A stretch of DNA of 10,464 nt from MB-PLM-2 sp964385715 (GTDB taxonomy: Bacteria > Planctomycetota > Planctomycetia > Pirellulales > UBA7805), in NCBI GenBank assembly GCA_964385715.1, contig CAYLRE010000163.1, positions 1-10,464 of the forward strand, read 5' to 3'. Position numbers and translations under genes: made by a program. A model generated the notes under the pieces. It was not told the origin of the DNA. It made no database searches and saw only the letters and a program-made list of their open reading frames with translations. This document shows, piece after piece, positions 4,231 to 10,464 of the stretch. Numbering within the stretch: position 1 is the stretch's first letter; each line of letters opens with the position of its first letter.

Positions 4231-7191
4231 TTAAAGACCCTCAACCGTTCGATAGTAAACCTCAAGACATAGGGAATGAGCGGCGGTGTCAAAGAGTCTT
4301 CCGCAAGGGCCAGCCACTTTTCCGCCGGTCCCCCAGCTGCCTCGTTTGTGGCCAGAATCCGGGAGCTCCTGCGTGGCCAGCAGTTTCTCGTTCATTTTTT
4401 CCGACCAGATATCCCAATTCGACCCACCCACGTAACGCATGAAGTGGGCAGCCGCCAAATCGTGGTAAGAGCCGAGAGTGAATCCCTGCTGCAGCGTCAG
4501 CCGAGAGGATTCTCGCATGCCCGCTGCCTGGGGTGGAGCTCCGTTGAGAGCTCGGCAGTATCGGCCCAGAATGTTGGATCCTCGTGCCGGGTGGTAGTCG
4601 CCACGCACAATGCAGTAGGTATACGTCGTCCCGTAGTCTCCGTAGGCAGGATCCGGAATGACCGTCGACCCGCCTTCTCGGCCTTCGGTTAACTCTCCCA
4701 TAACGTCCAGGAATTTCCGCGTCGCGGCGTGCCGGCTCCCGCCGGGAAGCGAATCGTTGAAACCCAAGGCTGCCCCGGACTTCAATGCGTTCAGATGCCA
4801 GGCACAGACCGAAACATCAGCAAAGATAGGATTCGGTGAGCATTCATAGTGAATCGCACCGTATCGACGGCTACCTGGAATTTTCACGAAATGACATTGC
4901 ATGATCGTACCAACCCCTTGATTGGCGGCTTTGGCGACGTCAACTTCGTTAAGGGTACCGAATCCGGTCTGTCGAAATGTTCCGACCGCTTCGCAGAGAG
5001 CCCATGTTGCAAGGGCTTGCTCGTAGCCCTGGGCCCCATGTCCACCAAACCCCGGCATAAAGAGTCGACCGGTGGAGAGCGGTTTAGCGGGGCCCTTGTA
5101 GAGCATCCATTCAATGCCCTTGGTAATCATTTCGCCGTACTCTTCATGGTCCGGGCCCATGCCCGCGCCGAAGAAAGGTAGCAGCGCCATGCCGGTGGCC
5201 GAGTATCTCGCATACCAATCCCCGCCTTCGTTTCGGCACTCACTATTGCATGGCTCAGGCTCCTTGAGGTACGGGCAAGTCGCCTCTCGGTGATCCCAAT
5301 TCCAGCCGCCATCCTCGAATTGGTGTCTTGAAATCCAGTTCAAGGCAGCTTCGAGTGCATCTTCCGTATCTGAGGTTGCGCCGTAGTCCTCAGCATAATG
5401 CCGGCGGCACTCGCGACCATAGATCGTATGGTAGTTGTCACAGTCCTTGGAGGAATCACCGTACTCCTTGAACGAGCATTCCGCCCTCACCGCATCGGCC
5501 GTGACGGTTCCGCCACTAGCGCCGTCCGAGATTGTCACGGACAACTTGTCTCCGCGGATCTCGAATTCGCCGACGTTGTACCACTGTTTGCCGTCTCCAT
5601 CGAGGTCGTATCCTTTGAACACCCTCGATTGGTTGACGTAGGTCGTGCGCAATAGTTTCGTGCCATCATAAACCGAATACGGAACGTCGGTAGCATTGCT
5701 TGGATTGGGGACGAAGAGCGTCCATACGCGATACTGCCCAGGCGTGACGGACGGGAAATCATACCTGACCGTCTTGTTGCCCGATCCGCTGGGGGTGGCA
5801 GCATGCCCGCCTCCATACGAGCCGGAATTCGTCACGTTGCTCCAAGCGGAGGGAGGATCGGCCGTGTATCCGTCGCCTCCGTCGTCGATCGGTTCGACTT
5901 CTTCATCGACACAGCGATCTGCGTGATAGTCTCCTCGAACGCAGTCAATGCGGACGGCGTCGGCCACGACCTTGCTTTGAAATCCGGCGAAAGCCCCGAT
6001 CCCATTGGCGTGTGTGTCGGCACCAATTTCGACTCGTAGAGTATCCGACTCGATGAGCAGCGGTTCGCCGCCGTTGAACACGTGCCAATCCTCGTAGGCG
6101 TTGTTGTAAATGATCCGTTCGCCGTTCGACTCGGCCGATTGATCGACTCGTTCCACATAGATCGGCTCAGGATTGTCCCCATCGAAGACGCGGTACGGTG
6201 TATTCGTTGAGCGGCCGCTGCCTGCGAGCCAATGTCCCCAGAGTCGATAGTACCCCGGTTCCACCGAAAACTCGTATCTGGCGAAAGTCTGTTCTGTCTG
6301 TTGACCAGGTGCTTCGTAGCAATCTTCTCCGTGGCCAAACGAGCGGTTCTTGCTCGCGATGGCGCGGTTACGTGTGTGATACGTCCACTTAGCCCAATCC
6401 CATCCAAAGAAATCTAGGAAGGGAACGTTTTCTTTGGTGAATCCCTCATCGTCATCGTCCATCGTGATCGGATCATTGCGACCGCAAAGATACGGGTCGA
6501 CGGGCGGATAGTTCTTTTCCCGTCGCTTGATCGGATCCACGCCCGATGAGGCGGCCCCTCCTGTTTCCTCCACCGGCTCACCGCAGGCGTCGAGGTTGTA
6601 CTGCGTGTCCCGGTCTCCACGCCAGTAACGTAACCAGAGCTCACAGACCCGCGGATCGATGTCTTCGAAGGCATAAGCCTTCACACTGCCGTTGTGCAGC
6701 AGCACGTTCATGTTGCCAAGATGACGGGCCGCGTAGAGGCCACCGTCTTCTTCCCAGTTGTCTTGCTCGGAAACCGTGTTGACGACCAGCGTCGCTTCGG
6801 TTGTGTGGTAGTCGAGAAGCACGATGCGGCCGCCATCTTCGTCAACAAAGCGATGGGCACGGGAGTTCATCGCGAACGAAGAGGCAAGGCTCTCCTCGAT
6901 ATCCTCTGGGCAGAAAAGCAGCTCTGGTTTTCCTTCGATCAAGTTCTCAGCCAACGTCGTCCAGTTGGATGAGTTGATGTTCTGACCGTTTTCGCCTGCT
7001 ATGAGGAAGGCCTGGCCGAGTTGGCGAAGCCGACTGGCACATTGTGTCTGGCGACCCGAGGCAATCGAGTTATTGATCGAGGGAATTAGCAGGGCCAGCA
7101 AGATGATCACGATTGCGATCACCACCAAGAGCTCGACCAACGTGAATGCACGACGATTCCGTTGGGTCGAGGAAACACCCGAGAAAGACAT
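4231..7191 (-). CDS. Pseudopilin-like protein fused to two golvesin/xanthan-lyase-like modules and a terpenoid-cyclase-like toroid
   Basis: A 986-residue multidomain protein. Residues 1-37 hold a type IV prepilin-like leader, RNRRAFTLVELLVVIAIVIILLALLIP, with Ala rather than Gly before the cleavable FTLVE; the helix anchors it in the inner membrane or a pseudopilus. Residues 38-180 resemble the DUF1559-type region and end in HLGNMNVLLHNG, an H-X9-DG motif with Asn for Asp (His157, Asn167-Gly168). An Asp/Pro/Cys-rich linker follows. Residues 302-417 and 472-573 are two related beta modules, each with xYxFxVxPGxYRxW, a central xPYxVxDG, and a closing ADAVRxxC, like golvesin C-terminal / xanthan-lyase-type modules. 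Residues 608-984 resemble terpenoid-cyclase/prenyltransferase toroids, with a QW motif QFEDGGW (624-630), ALATWALCEAVG, DVSVCAWHLNALKSG and a terminal LCLEVYYR; the catalytic DXDD of squalene-hopene cyclase is not seen. The start is ATG 7191, right before the leader; a TTG at 7299 would add 36 unlikely residues. Probably a surface scaffold or binding protein, not an enzyme of terpene synthesis. Confidence 0.85.
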   Translation of the reverse strand: MSFSGVSSTQRNRRAFTLVELLVVIAIVIILLALLIPSINNSIASGRQTQCASRLRQLGQAFLIAGENGQNINSSNWTTLAENLIEGKPELLFCPEDIEESLASSFAMNSRAHRFVDEDGGRIVLLDYHTTEATLVVNTVSEQDNWEEDGGLYAARHLGNMNVLLHNGSVKAYAFEDIDPRVCELWLRYWRGDRDTQYNLDACGEPVEETGGAASSGVDPIKRREKNYPPVDPYLCGRNDPITMDDDDEGFTKENVPFLDFFGWDWAKWTYHTRNRAIASKNRSFGHGEDCYEAPGQQTEQTFARYEFSVEPGYYRLWGHWLAGSGRSTNTPYRVFDGDNPEPIYVERVDQSAESNGERIIYNNAYEDWHVFNGGEPLLIESDTLRVEIGADTHANGIGAFAGFQSKVVADAVRIDCVRGDYHADRCVDEEVEPIDDGGDGYTADPPSAWSNVTNSGSYGGGHAATPSGSGNKTVRYDFPSVTPGQYRVWTLFVPNPSNATDVPYSVYDGTKLLRTTYVNQSRVFKGYDLDGDGKQWYNVGEFEIRGDKLSVTISDGASGGTVTADAVRAECSFKEYGDSSKDCDNYHTIYGRECRRHYAEDYGATSDTEDALEAALNWISRHQFEDGGWNWDHREATCPYLKEPEPCNSECRNEGGDWYARYSATGMALLPFFGAGMGPDHEEYGEMITKGIEWMLYKGPAKPLSTGRLFMPGFGGHGAQGYEQALATWALCEAVGTFRQTGFGTLNEVDVAKAANQGVGTIMQCHFVKIPGSRRYGAIHYECSPNPIFADVSVCAWHLNALKSGAALGFNDSLPGGSRHAATRKFLDVMGELTEGREGGSTVIPDPAYGDYGTTYTYCIVRGDYHPARGSNILGRYCRALNGAPPQAAGMRESSRLTLQQGFTLGSYHDLAAAHFMRYVGGSNWDIWSEKMNEKLLATQELPDSGHKRGSWGTGGKVAGPCGRLFDTAAHSLCLEVYYRTVEGL

Positions 7192-7653
7192 GGCTCTAAT
7201 CCGATTGTTATTCGTAGCGACGCCCCCGTCGCGAACCGACCCGAACGGTACTCGCCCCTCCGGAACGTTATCGGACAGCCTACTGAACTTTGCGGTCAAC
7301 CGGTTTCAAGAATCGCTCTCGAACGGAGCGTGTCTCTCTCACGATCAACCAGATGTCCGGTAACGTTTGTCGCCGGCCACCGTTGGCAGTCCTGTGGTCA
7401 GGGTCTCAATCCTAACCAGGTTTCAATAACGTCGAACTTCGGAAGATAAGCACCGCACCTGGCTAGGTGGATTACCGATTCAACGCCATCTTTCTGTTTC
7501 CACCTGCCATTAGAATGTTTCGGACACTCCAGATCAACCTCGCCAGCGAGAGATTGTAGGATTTGGCGATTTTGCAGGGAAATCGACCTCTAGAAGTGAC
7601 TCGCAACGACTGGGTTACCATTCAGGCCATCCCGCATGATACGGAGAAAAGCA
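7192..7653. other. Long non-coding leader region upstream of the pseudopilin-fusion gene
   Basis: 462 bases between the DUF5989 gene and the pseudopilin-fusion gene, both on the minus strand. No open frame in it looks coding. On the minus strand a TACAAT hexamer (7558-7553) with TTCCCT 17 bases upstream (7581-7576, 3 of 6) could be a promoter, which would leave a leader of about 355 bases. I recognise no known riboswitch. Spacing suggests the large gene has its own promoter rather than being read from the DUF5989 gene. Confidence 0.4.
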
Positions 7654-7866
7654 CTAGAAAAAGGGATAGATAAAGGGAGCCAGTGCGGTGCCGCCAGCAA
7701 TCACCAACAGACCGACCAATGCCAACACGATGAGAATGGGAGTTAGCCACCACTTCTTGTTGTAGAGCAAGAAAATGAAGAACTCGCGCCAGAATCCCGT
7801 CTGCCCTTCTTGAGCCTGATCTTGGAAACGCTTTCCGGCACCGTCGCTATTCTCGTTTTTGTTCAT
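7654..7866 (-). CDS. DUF5989 family small membrane protein
   Basis: A 70-residue peptide with a hydrophilic N-terminus (1-24), an amphipathic stretch FWREFFIFLLYN, then KKWWLTP (37-43), one membrane helix (about 42-60) and a conserved-looking tail ALAPFIYPFF. This layout, with the KKWWL block before the helix and APFIY at the end, matches DUF5989, a family of unknown function that usually sits next to an SxtJ-like membrane protein and a carbamoyltransferase. Neither partner is in this window. The start is ATG 7866, with GTGAGAA about 6 bases upstream; an in-frame TTG at 7884 would add six residues. It is transcribed divergently from the zinc-ribbon gene. Confidence 0.75.
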   Translation of the reverse strand: MNKNENSDGAGKRFQDQAQEGQTGFWREFFIFLLYNKKWWLTPILIVLALVGLLVIAGGTALAPFIYPFF

Positions 7867-7927
7867 GTCGGTTCTCACGAGCAATTAGGCTAAGCCTGGT
7901 CCAACTCGTTAATGCGGCGAGAACCAC

Positions 7928-7956
7928 ATTGTAGCCTTACCCGGCCACGGTGACAC
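7928..7956 (-). promoter_or_regulatory. Promoter for the DUF5989 gene
   Basis: On the minus strand GTGTCA (7956-7951, 4 of 6 to TTGACA) is followed after exactly 17 bases by TACAAT (7933-7928, 5 of 6 to TATAAT). The expected transcript start near 7921 gives a leader of about 55 bases to the ATG at 7866. Confidence 0.5.
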
Positions 7957-8028
7957 CTAAAATCGTTGCCAAGCGATTTCGACCACGGAAGCGGCCACCC
8001 TGCGAAAATCGTGAGAAAAAATTGTGAG

Positions 8029-8055
8029 TAAACAGATGGTCGCCCTGGCTATAAT
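8029..8055 (+). promoter_or_regulatory. Promoter placed for a leaderless transcript of the zinc-ribbon gene
   Basis: A perfect TATAAT at 8050-8055 ends 6 bases before the ATG at 8062, so the usual start point 6-7 bases downstream falls on or next to the A of the ATG. TAAACA at 8029-8034 matches TTGACA at 4 of 6 with a short 15-base spacer; TTGTGA at 8022 is too far. There is no Shine-Dalgarno sequence between the -10 element and the ATG, which fits a leaderless mRNA. Confidence 0.5.
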
Positions 8056-8061
8056 GCGGCC

Positions 8062-8238
8062 ATGACCATTCAAACGAGCTGTCAGGAATGTGGGCGTCAG
8101 TTCAAGGTGAAAGACGCCTTGGCGGGCAAGCAAGCAAAGTGTCCCTGTGGCGGGCTGGTGAGAATTCCCTCTTCGCCAACCGCGTCGGTTCCCCAAGCCG
8201 ACCTCGCAATAAGAAGCAACTCGATTCGTGTTTGCTAA
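8062..8238 (+). CDS. Small zinc-ribbon protein, 58 residues, possibly a truncated gene
   Basis: MTIQTSCQECGRQFKVKDAL opens a protein with Cys7-x2-Cys10 and Cys27-x-Cys29, a four-cysteine zinc ribbon. The pattern CxxCGxxFxVKDxLAGKxxKCPCG is common at the N-terminus of larger planctomycete proteins, where it precedes a Pro/Ala linker and other domains. Here the linker-like IPSSPTASVPQ is followed by 14 residues and a TAA, just before the convergent gene that ends at 8269, so the rest of the usual protein is missing. It may be a genuine small protein or the remnant of a longer gene. The start codon lies directly under a TATAAT element with no ribosome site. Function is unknown; metal binding is inferred. 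Confidence 0.6.
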   Translation: MTIQTSCQECGRQFKVKDALAGKQAKCPCGGLVRIPSSPTASVPQADLAIRSNSIRVC

Positions 8239-8251
8239 TCGCGCTGAACCA

Positions 8252-8279
8252 CTTCTATTGATCGGCTTCTATTGATCGG
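8252..8279. repeat. 14-bp perfect tandem duplication over a stop codon
   Basis: CTTCTATTGATCGG occurs twice in a row (8252-8265 and 8266-8279) between two convergent genes. The stop of the minus-strand gene (TAG, 8271-8269) is inside the second copy in plus-strand order; the other copy holds a second identical TAG downstream. Likely slippage. Confidence 0.85.
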
Positions 8280-9567
8280 CGCGACCCTGCAGAATCTTCT
8301 CCGCTTGTTCGCCGGTACTTCGGATCCACTTGGCCACTTCGCCGTGAGCGTCATCGGCGCGGGCGATGATCTTGGCCAATCGTGGCGGCAACTGTTTCTT
8401 CTTGTGGCGGATCTGCTTCTTGGCGATTGCTTCGACGAGTCTTGAGAAGACCTGAGCCGCGATGCGAGGCATCGGCTCTCGCTTGTTCTCTGGACTGGCA
8501 AATAGAAACGACTCGAGCAGATCGAGCACCGCTTCCTTGGTCGCGTCGTCACCAACAAGATAAAGGTTGTCGAAGCGGGCGATCGCCTGGATACGAGTGC
8601 CTTCGTCCAACTCCGTATTGTGAGCGAGTTTGGCGAGCCGCTCGGCCGTTGTCACACCGCGCTCAGGAAAATGTCGAACGAGGAGCCGGGTGATGTTCTG
8701 CAGTTTCTGGTGATCAACATCGCGCGGCTCCGAGTCGTACCGATCGAGCAAACCCAGCACCAGACGATAACAGGCCTCTCGCTCGTCGTAGTCTCCGTCT
8801 TCGTGCAGACGTGAGAAGCCATCGAGCACGAGCCAGTAGTCCTCGGCATCGTGGTGCAAGCTTTGCAGCAGAATCCGCCGGGCTTCGCCGCGATCGATAT
8901 GGTCATGAATGGGAAAGGTTCGCGGGTCTTCTTCGTGGCCGATGCGAGTCCCGGTCATCTGGCGAATGCACCAGGCGCGAAAGCTCGGATTGGCTGAGAA
9001 ACAGCCACTCTTGATTGCTGCGACTTGTTGCTGAACGTCCTCGGTCATCCAGATCTTGCCGGCGCGGAGAATTGCTTCGGGGTGCTTCCAATACGAATTC
9101 TTGAGGGGCGACGCGTAATAGACGTTGCCATCAGGCGGACCTTCGCTGCTATTTGGCCGCGGCGGATGGCGACGCAAGTAGACGATGTATGTCTCACCCT
9201 CCTTCGGTTTTCCAAACCGCCTGTTGTGATAGTCGCGAATAGAAAGCGTCTGGCTACTCGCTTTGCCGAATAGCGTCCGCTGAATTTCGAGGTCGTAAGT
9301 AACCTTGTCGTACTTCTGACCCTGGTGCTCGATTGATTCCGACTGGACGTTACTCGCCGTGCCGACCACGATTGTCTTGGAGTTGATGAAACACTTCTCC
9401 CAGGCAGGAACCGGCCAGTAGGGGATCAGGACACCGCCCGCCTGGGCAGCAGCGTGTTTCGCAGCACCAACGAAGAACACCGTTGCGACGGCAAGTCGGA
9501 TCGCGCACCGGGTCAGCGCATGGTGACGGATAGGGCGGCGACGAAAGAGACGGTAAGCCTGGTGCAT
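8269..9567 (-). CDS. Exported protein with possible NTR/TIMP-like domain and helical C-terminal region
   Basis: A 432-residue protein. The N-terminus has a long basic region, a hydrophobic core (22-36) and AAAQA-GG (about 39-45), a likely signal peptidase I site. Residues 60-132 read SKTIVVGTASNV, KYDKVTYDLEIQRTLFGKAS and EGETYIVYLRR. This strand pattern, 'I am a source of export / drives a rising X kG / G..Yivyl', resembles the NTR/TIMP-like beta barrel seen in bacterial secreted proteins, but the match is only by eye. Residues 175-430 are mostly amphipathic helices, perhaps HEAT-like, with a Lys-rich block KKQIRHKKKQ (382-391). I do not recognise a catalytic motif. The start is ATG 9567, with AGGGG 9 bases upstream; a longer open frame to 9675 lacks a ribosome site and would bury the signal peptide. 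It lies 111 bases after the membrane-protein gene; a weak TTGGAC-17-TTTAAA pair in that gap could be its own promoter. Specific function unknown. Confidence 0.72.
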   Translation of the reverse strand: MHQAYRLFRRRPIRHHALTRCAIRLAVATVFFVGAAKHAAAQAGGVLIPYWPVPAWEKCFINSKTIVVGTASNVQSESIEHQGQKYDKVTYDLEIQRTLFGKASSQTLSIRDYHNRRFGKPKEGETYIVYLRRHPPRPNSSEGPPDGNVYYASPLKNSYWKHPEAILRAGKIWMTEDVQQQVAAIKSGCFSANPSFRAWCIRQMTGTRIGHEEDPRTFPIHDHIDRGEARRILLQSLHHDAEDYWLVLDGFSRLHEDGDYDEREACYRLVLGLLDRYDSEPRDVDHQKLQNITRLLVRHFPERGVTTAERLAKLAHNTELDEGTRIQAIARFDNLYLVGDDATKEAVLDLLESFLFASPENKREPMPRIAAQVFSRLVEAIAKKQIRHKKKQLPPRLAKIIARADDAHGEVAKWIRSTGEQAEKILQGRADQ

Positions 9568-9678
9568 GCGTGTATGCCCCTGTTGGAACGTTTCTTTAAA
9601 AGCGGCAGAGCATATTCGTCCAAGTGTCGGACAACTATTCCCGAGGTTCTTATTTTCCCGTCTGTCCCAGTTCAAATT

Positions 9679-10035
9679 CTAACCAAGAAAATATGGAACC
9701 ATCACGCAGGCGATCGATACCCCGACGGCCAGGACCGCGTACATCCGCGCAGAAGGTCTCAGCCTTGGTGACCCGGCGGCGGCGTACAGGACAGAATGCA
9801 CCAGGAATACCAATCCACCCACGACGGCCGCCACTGCGGGGAACGCGCCCGGTAGCATCTTTTCGAGAATCCGCGACGCGCGGGACCAGCCTTCCAGTTC
9901 AGGATCGACCATCGAGGCAAATGCGTAAACGTACGCCAGCATGATCCCGCCAATGACGATTGGAATTAGACCAAGCGGCGCATAGGCAAAGAAGACGCGA
10001 TGGTCGTCGGTCTGTTGGCGCCCGTCAGTGGTCAT
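9679..10035 (-). CDS. Small integral membrane protein with three predicted helices
   Basis: A 118-residue protein with hydrophobic stretches at about 16-40 (FAYAPLGLIPIVIGGIMLAY), 63-87 (AFPAVAAVVGGLVFLVHSVL) and 98-117 (RMYAVLAVGVSIACVMVPYF), and a polar loop between the first two. The N-terminus is hydrophilic. It ends 111 bases before the signal-peptide-bearing gene and starts 75 bases after the stop of the gene at the right edge; all three are on the minus strand and may form an operon. The ribosome site is weak (GGGG 10 bases upstream). I do not recognise a family. Confidence 0.68.
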   Translation of the reverse strand: MTTDGRQQTDDHRVFFAYAPLGLIPIVIGGIMLAYVYAFASMVDPELEGWSRASRILEKMLPGAFPAVAAVVGGLVFLVHSVLYAAAGSPRLRPSARMYAVLAVGVSIACVMVPYFLG

Positions 10036-10110
10036 GCATGGTCAGCCCCGTTTGATCCTACTTGCTCGTCATGAAAGTGCCCCGCATTGCGAGGCCACAT
10101 TGCTAGTATC

Positions 10111-10464
10111 CTACCATGGCCGAGCGGTGCTGCCATACATTTCAAACGCTTCGCGGGCTGTCCGGTCATCGATATGAACCTGACGCGGCACGAAATGGGG
10201 TGTTGGCAAGCTGGCGACAAATTGTTCGACATCGTCCAATTTCTGTAGCAGCGGACGGTTGTCTGAGGCGGCAGGTAACGCCTCGAGAGCTTTTTGCGTG
10301 ACGTCGTAGCTTCCGTCGTCTGTCTTGTGGATCAGTTCGGCGTGCAGTAACCGATTGAGACTGCCATCAAGCTGTTTTCGATTAGGGATGGCACGACGAA
10401 TCTTGTCCGCGCTACGTATCAGTTCGATCAGGCTCGACGGACCTTCGTCGTGATTGAGTCGCAA
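10111..10464 (-). CDS. 3' part of a gene with a winged-helix-like segment
   Basis: The minus frame is open from the right edge to a TAG at 10113-10111, so the 5' end lies outside the window. The visible 117 residues include SLIELIRSADKIRRAIPN, LDGSLNRLLHAELIHKTDDGSYDVTQKALEAL. This is the pattern of a winged helix: two helices, a recognition-like helix with GSLNRL, then a beta wing ending in a YDVT strand. The remaining tail has no clear motif. It could be a small regulator or a domain of a larger protein. The likely role is inferred from the helix pattern only. The first codon at the edge (TTG) should not be taken as the start. Confidence 0.6.
   Translation of the reverse strand: MRLNHDEGPSSLIELIRSADKIRRAIPNRKQLDGSLNRLLHAELIHKTDDGSYDVTQKALEALPAASDNRPLLQKLDDVEQFVASLPTPHFVPRQVHIDDRTAREAFEMYGSTARPW

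Noticed and set aside
6442..6468. MDDDDEG as a DXDD catalytic motif of a triterpene cyclase
   Set aside because: It lies in the acidic linker around residue 245, far from the toroid domain, so it cannot be the cyclase acid.
7192..7299. 36-residue N-terminal extension of the pseudopilin-fusion protein from a TTG
   Set aside because: It would place a hydrophilic stretch before the prepilin leader; ATG 7191 fits the short basic leader expected.
10032..10232. Minus-strand open frame of 66 codons
   Set aside because: It overlaps the winged-helix-like gene in another frame and has no motif or ribosome site.

Overview
The window reads as chromosomal DNA of a planctomycete, most likely of the Pirellulales type. 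The evidence is a prepilin-like RRAFTLVELLVVIAI leader on a large secreted protein, an LEPRLLLS signature at the head of a beta-helix protein, an HXXXXXXXXX-NG pseudopilin motif, terpenoid-cyclase-like toroid repeats, and several TTG starts. GC content is moderately high. I see no tRNA, rRNA, transposase, CRISPR array or phage gene.

Layout. At the left edge (1-654, minus) is the head of a right-handed beta-helix exported protein that runs off the window and whose N-terminus appears broken. A roughly 680-base non-coding stretch follows. Two plus-strand genes come next: a PAPS-dependent sulfotransferase (1352-2185), with an extended -10 promoter and a Shine-Dalgarno site supporting a TTG start, and an HGGG-type alpha/beta-hydrolase esterase (2295-3188) closed by a small hairpin. 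Facing them on the minus strand are a leucine-rich-repeat putative lipoprotein (3212-4126), a 986-residue multidomain pseudopilin-like protein (4231-7191), and a 70-residue DUF5989-type membrane peptide (7654-7866).

Divergent from the DUF5989 gene is a 58-residue zinc-ribbon gene (8062-8238), possibly leaderless. The right end is all minus strand: a signal-peptide-bearing protein with a possible NTR/TIMP-like beta domain and a helical tail (8269-9567), a three-helix membrane protein (9679-10035), and the 3' part of a gene with a winged-helix-like segment (10111 to the edge).

The genes do not form one obvious pathway. The shared theme is the cell envelope and extracellular space: secreted beta-helix, sulfotransferase, esterase, LRR lipoprotein, pilin-anchored carbohydrate-binding-like protein, and small membrane proteins. 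The most distinctive item is the 4231-7191 protein, which joins a type IV pilin-like N-terminus, two golvesin/xanthan-lyase-like beta-sandwich modules and a terpenoid-cyclase-like alpha toroid in one chain.
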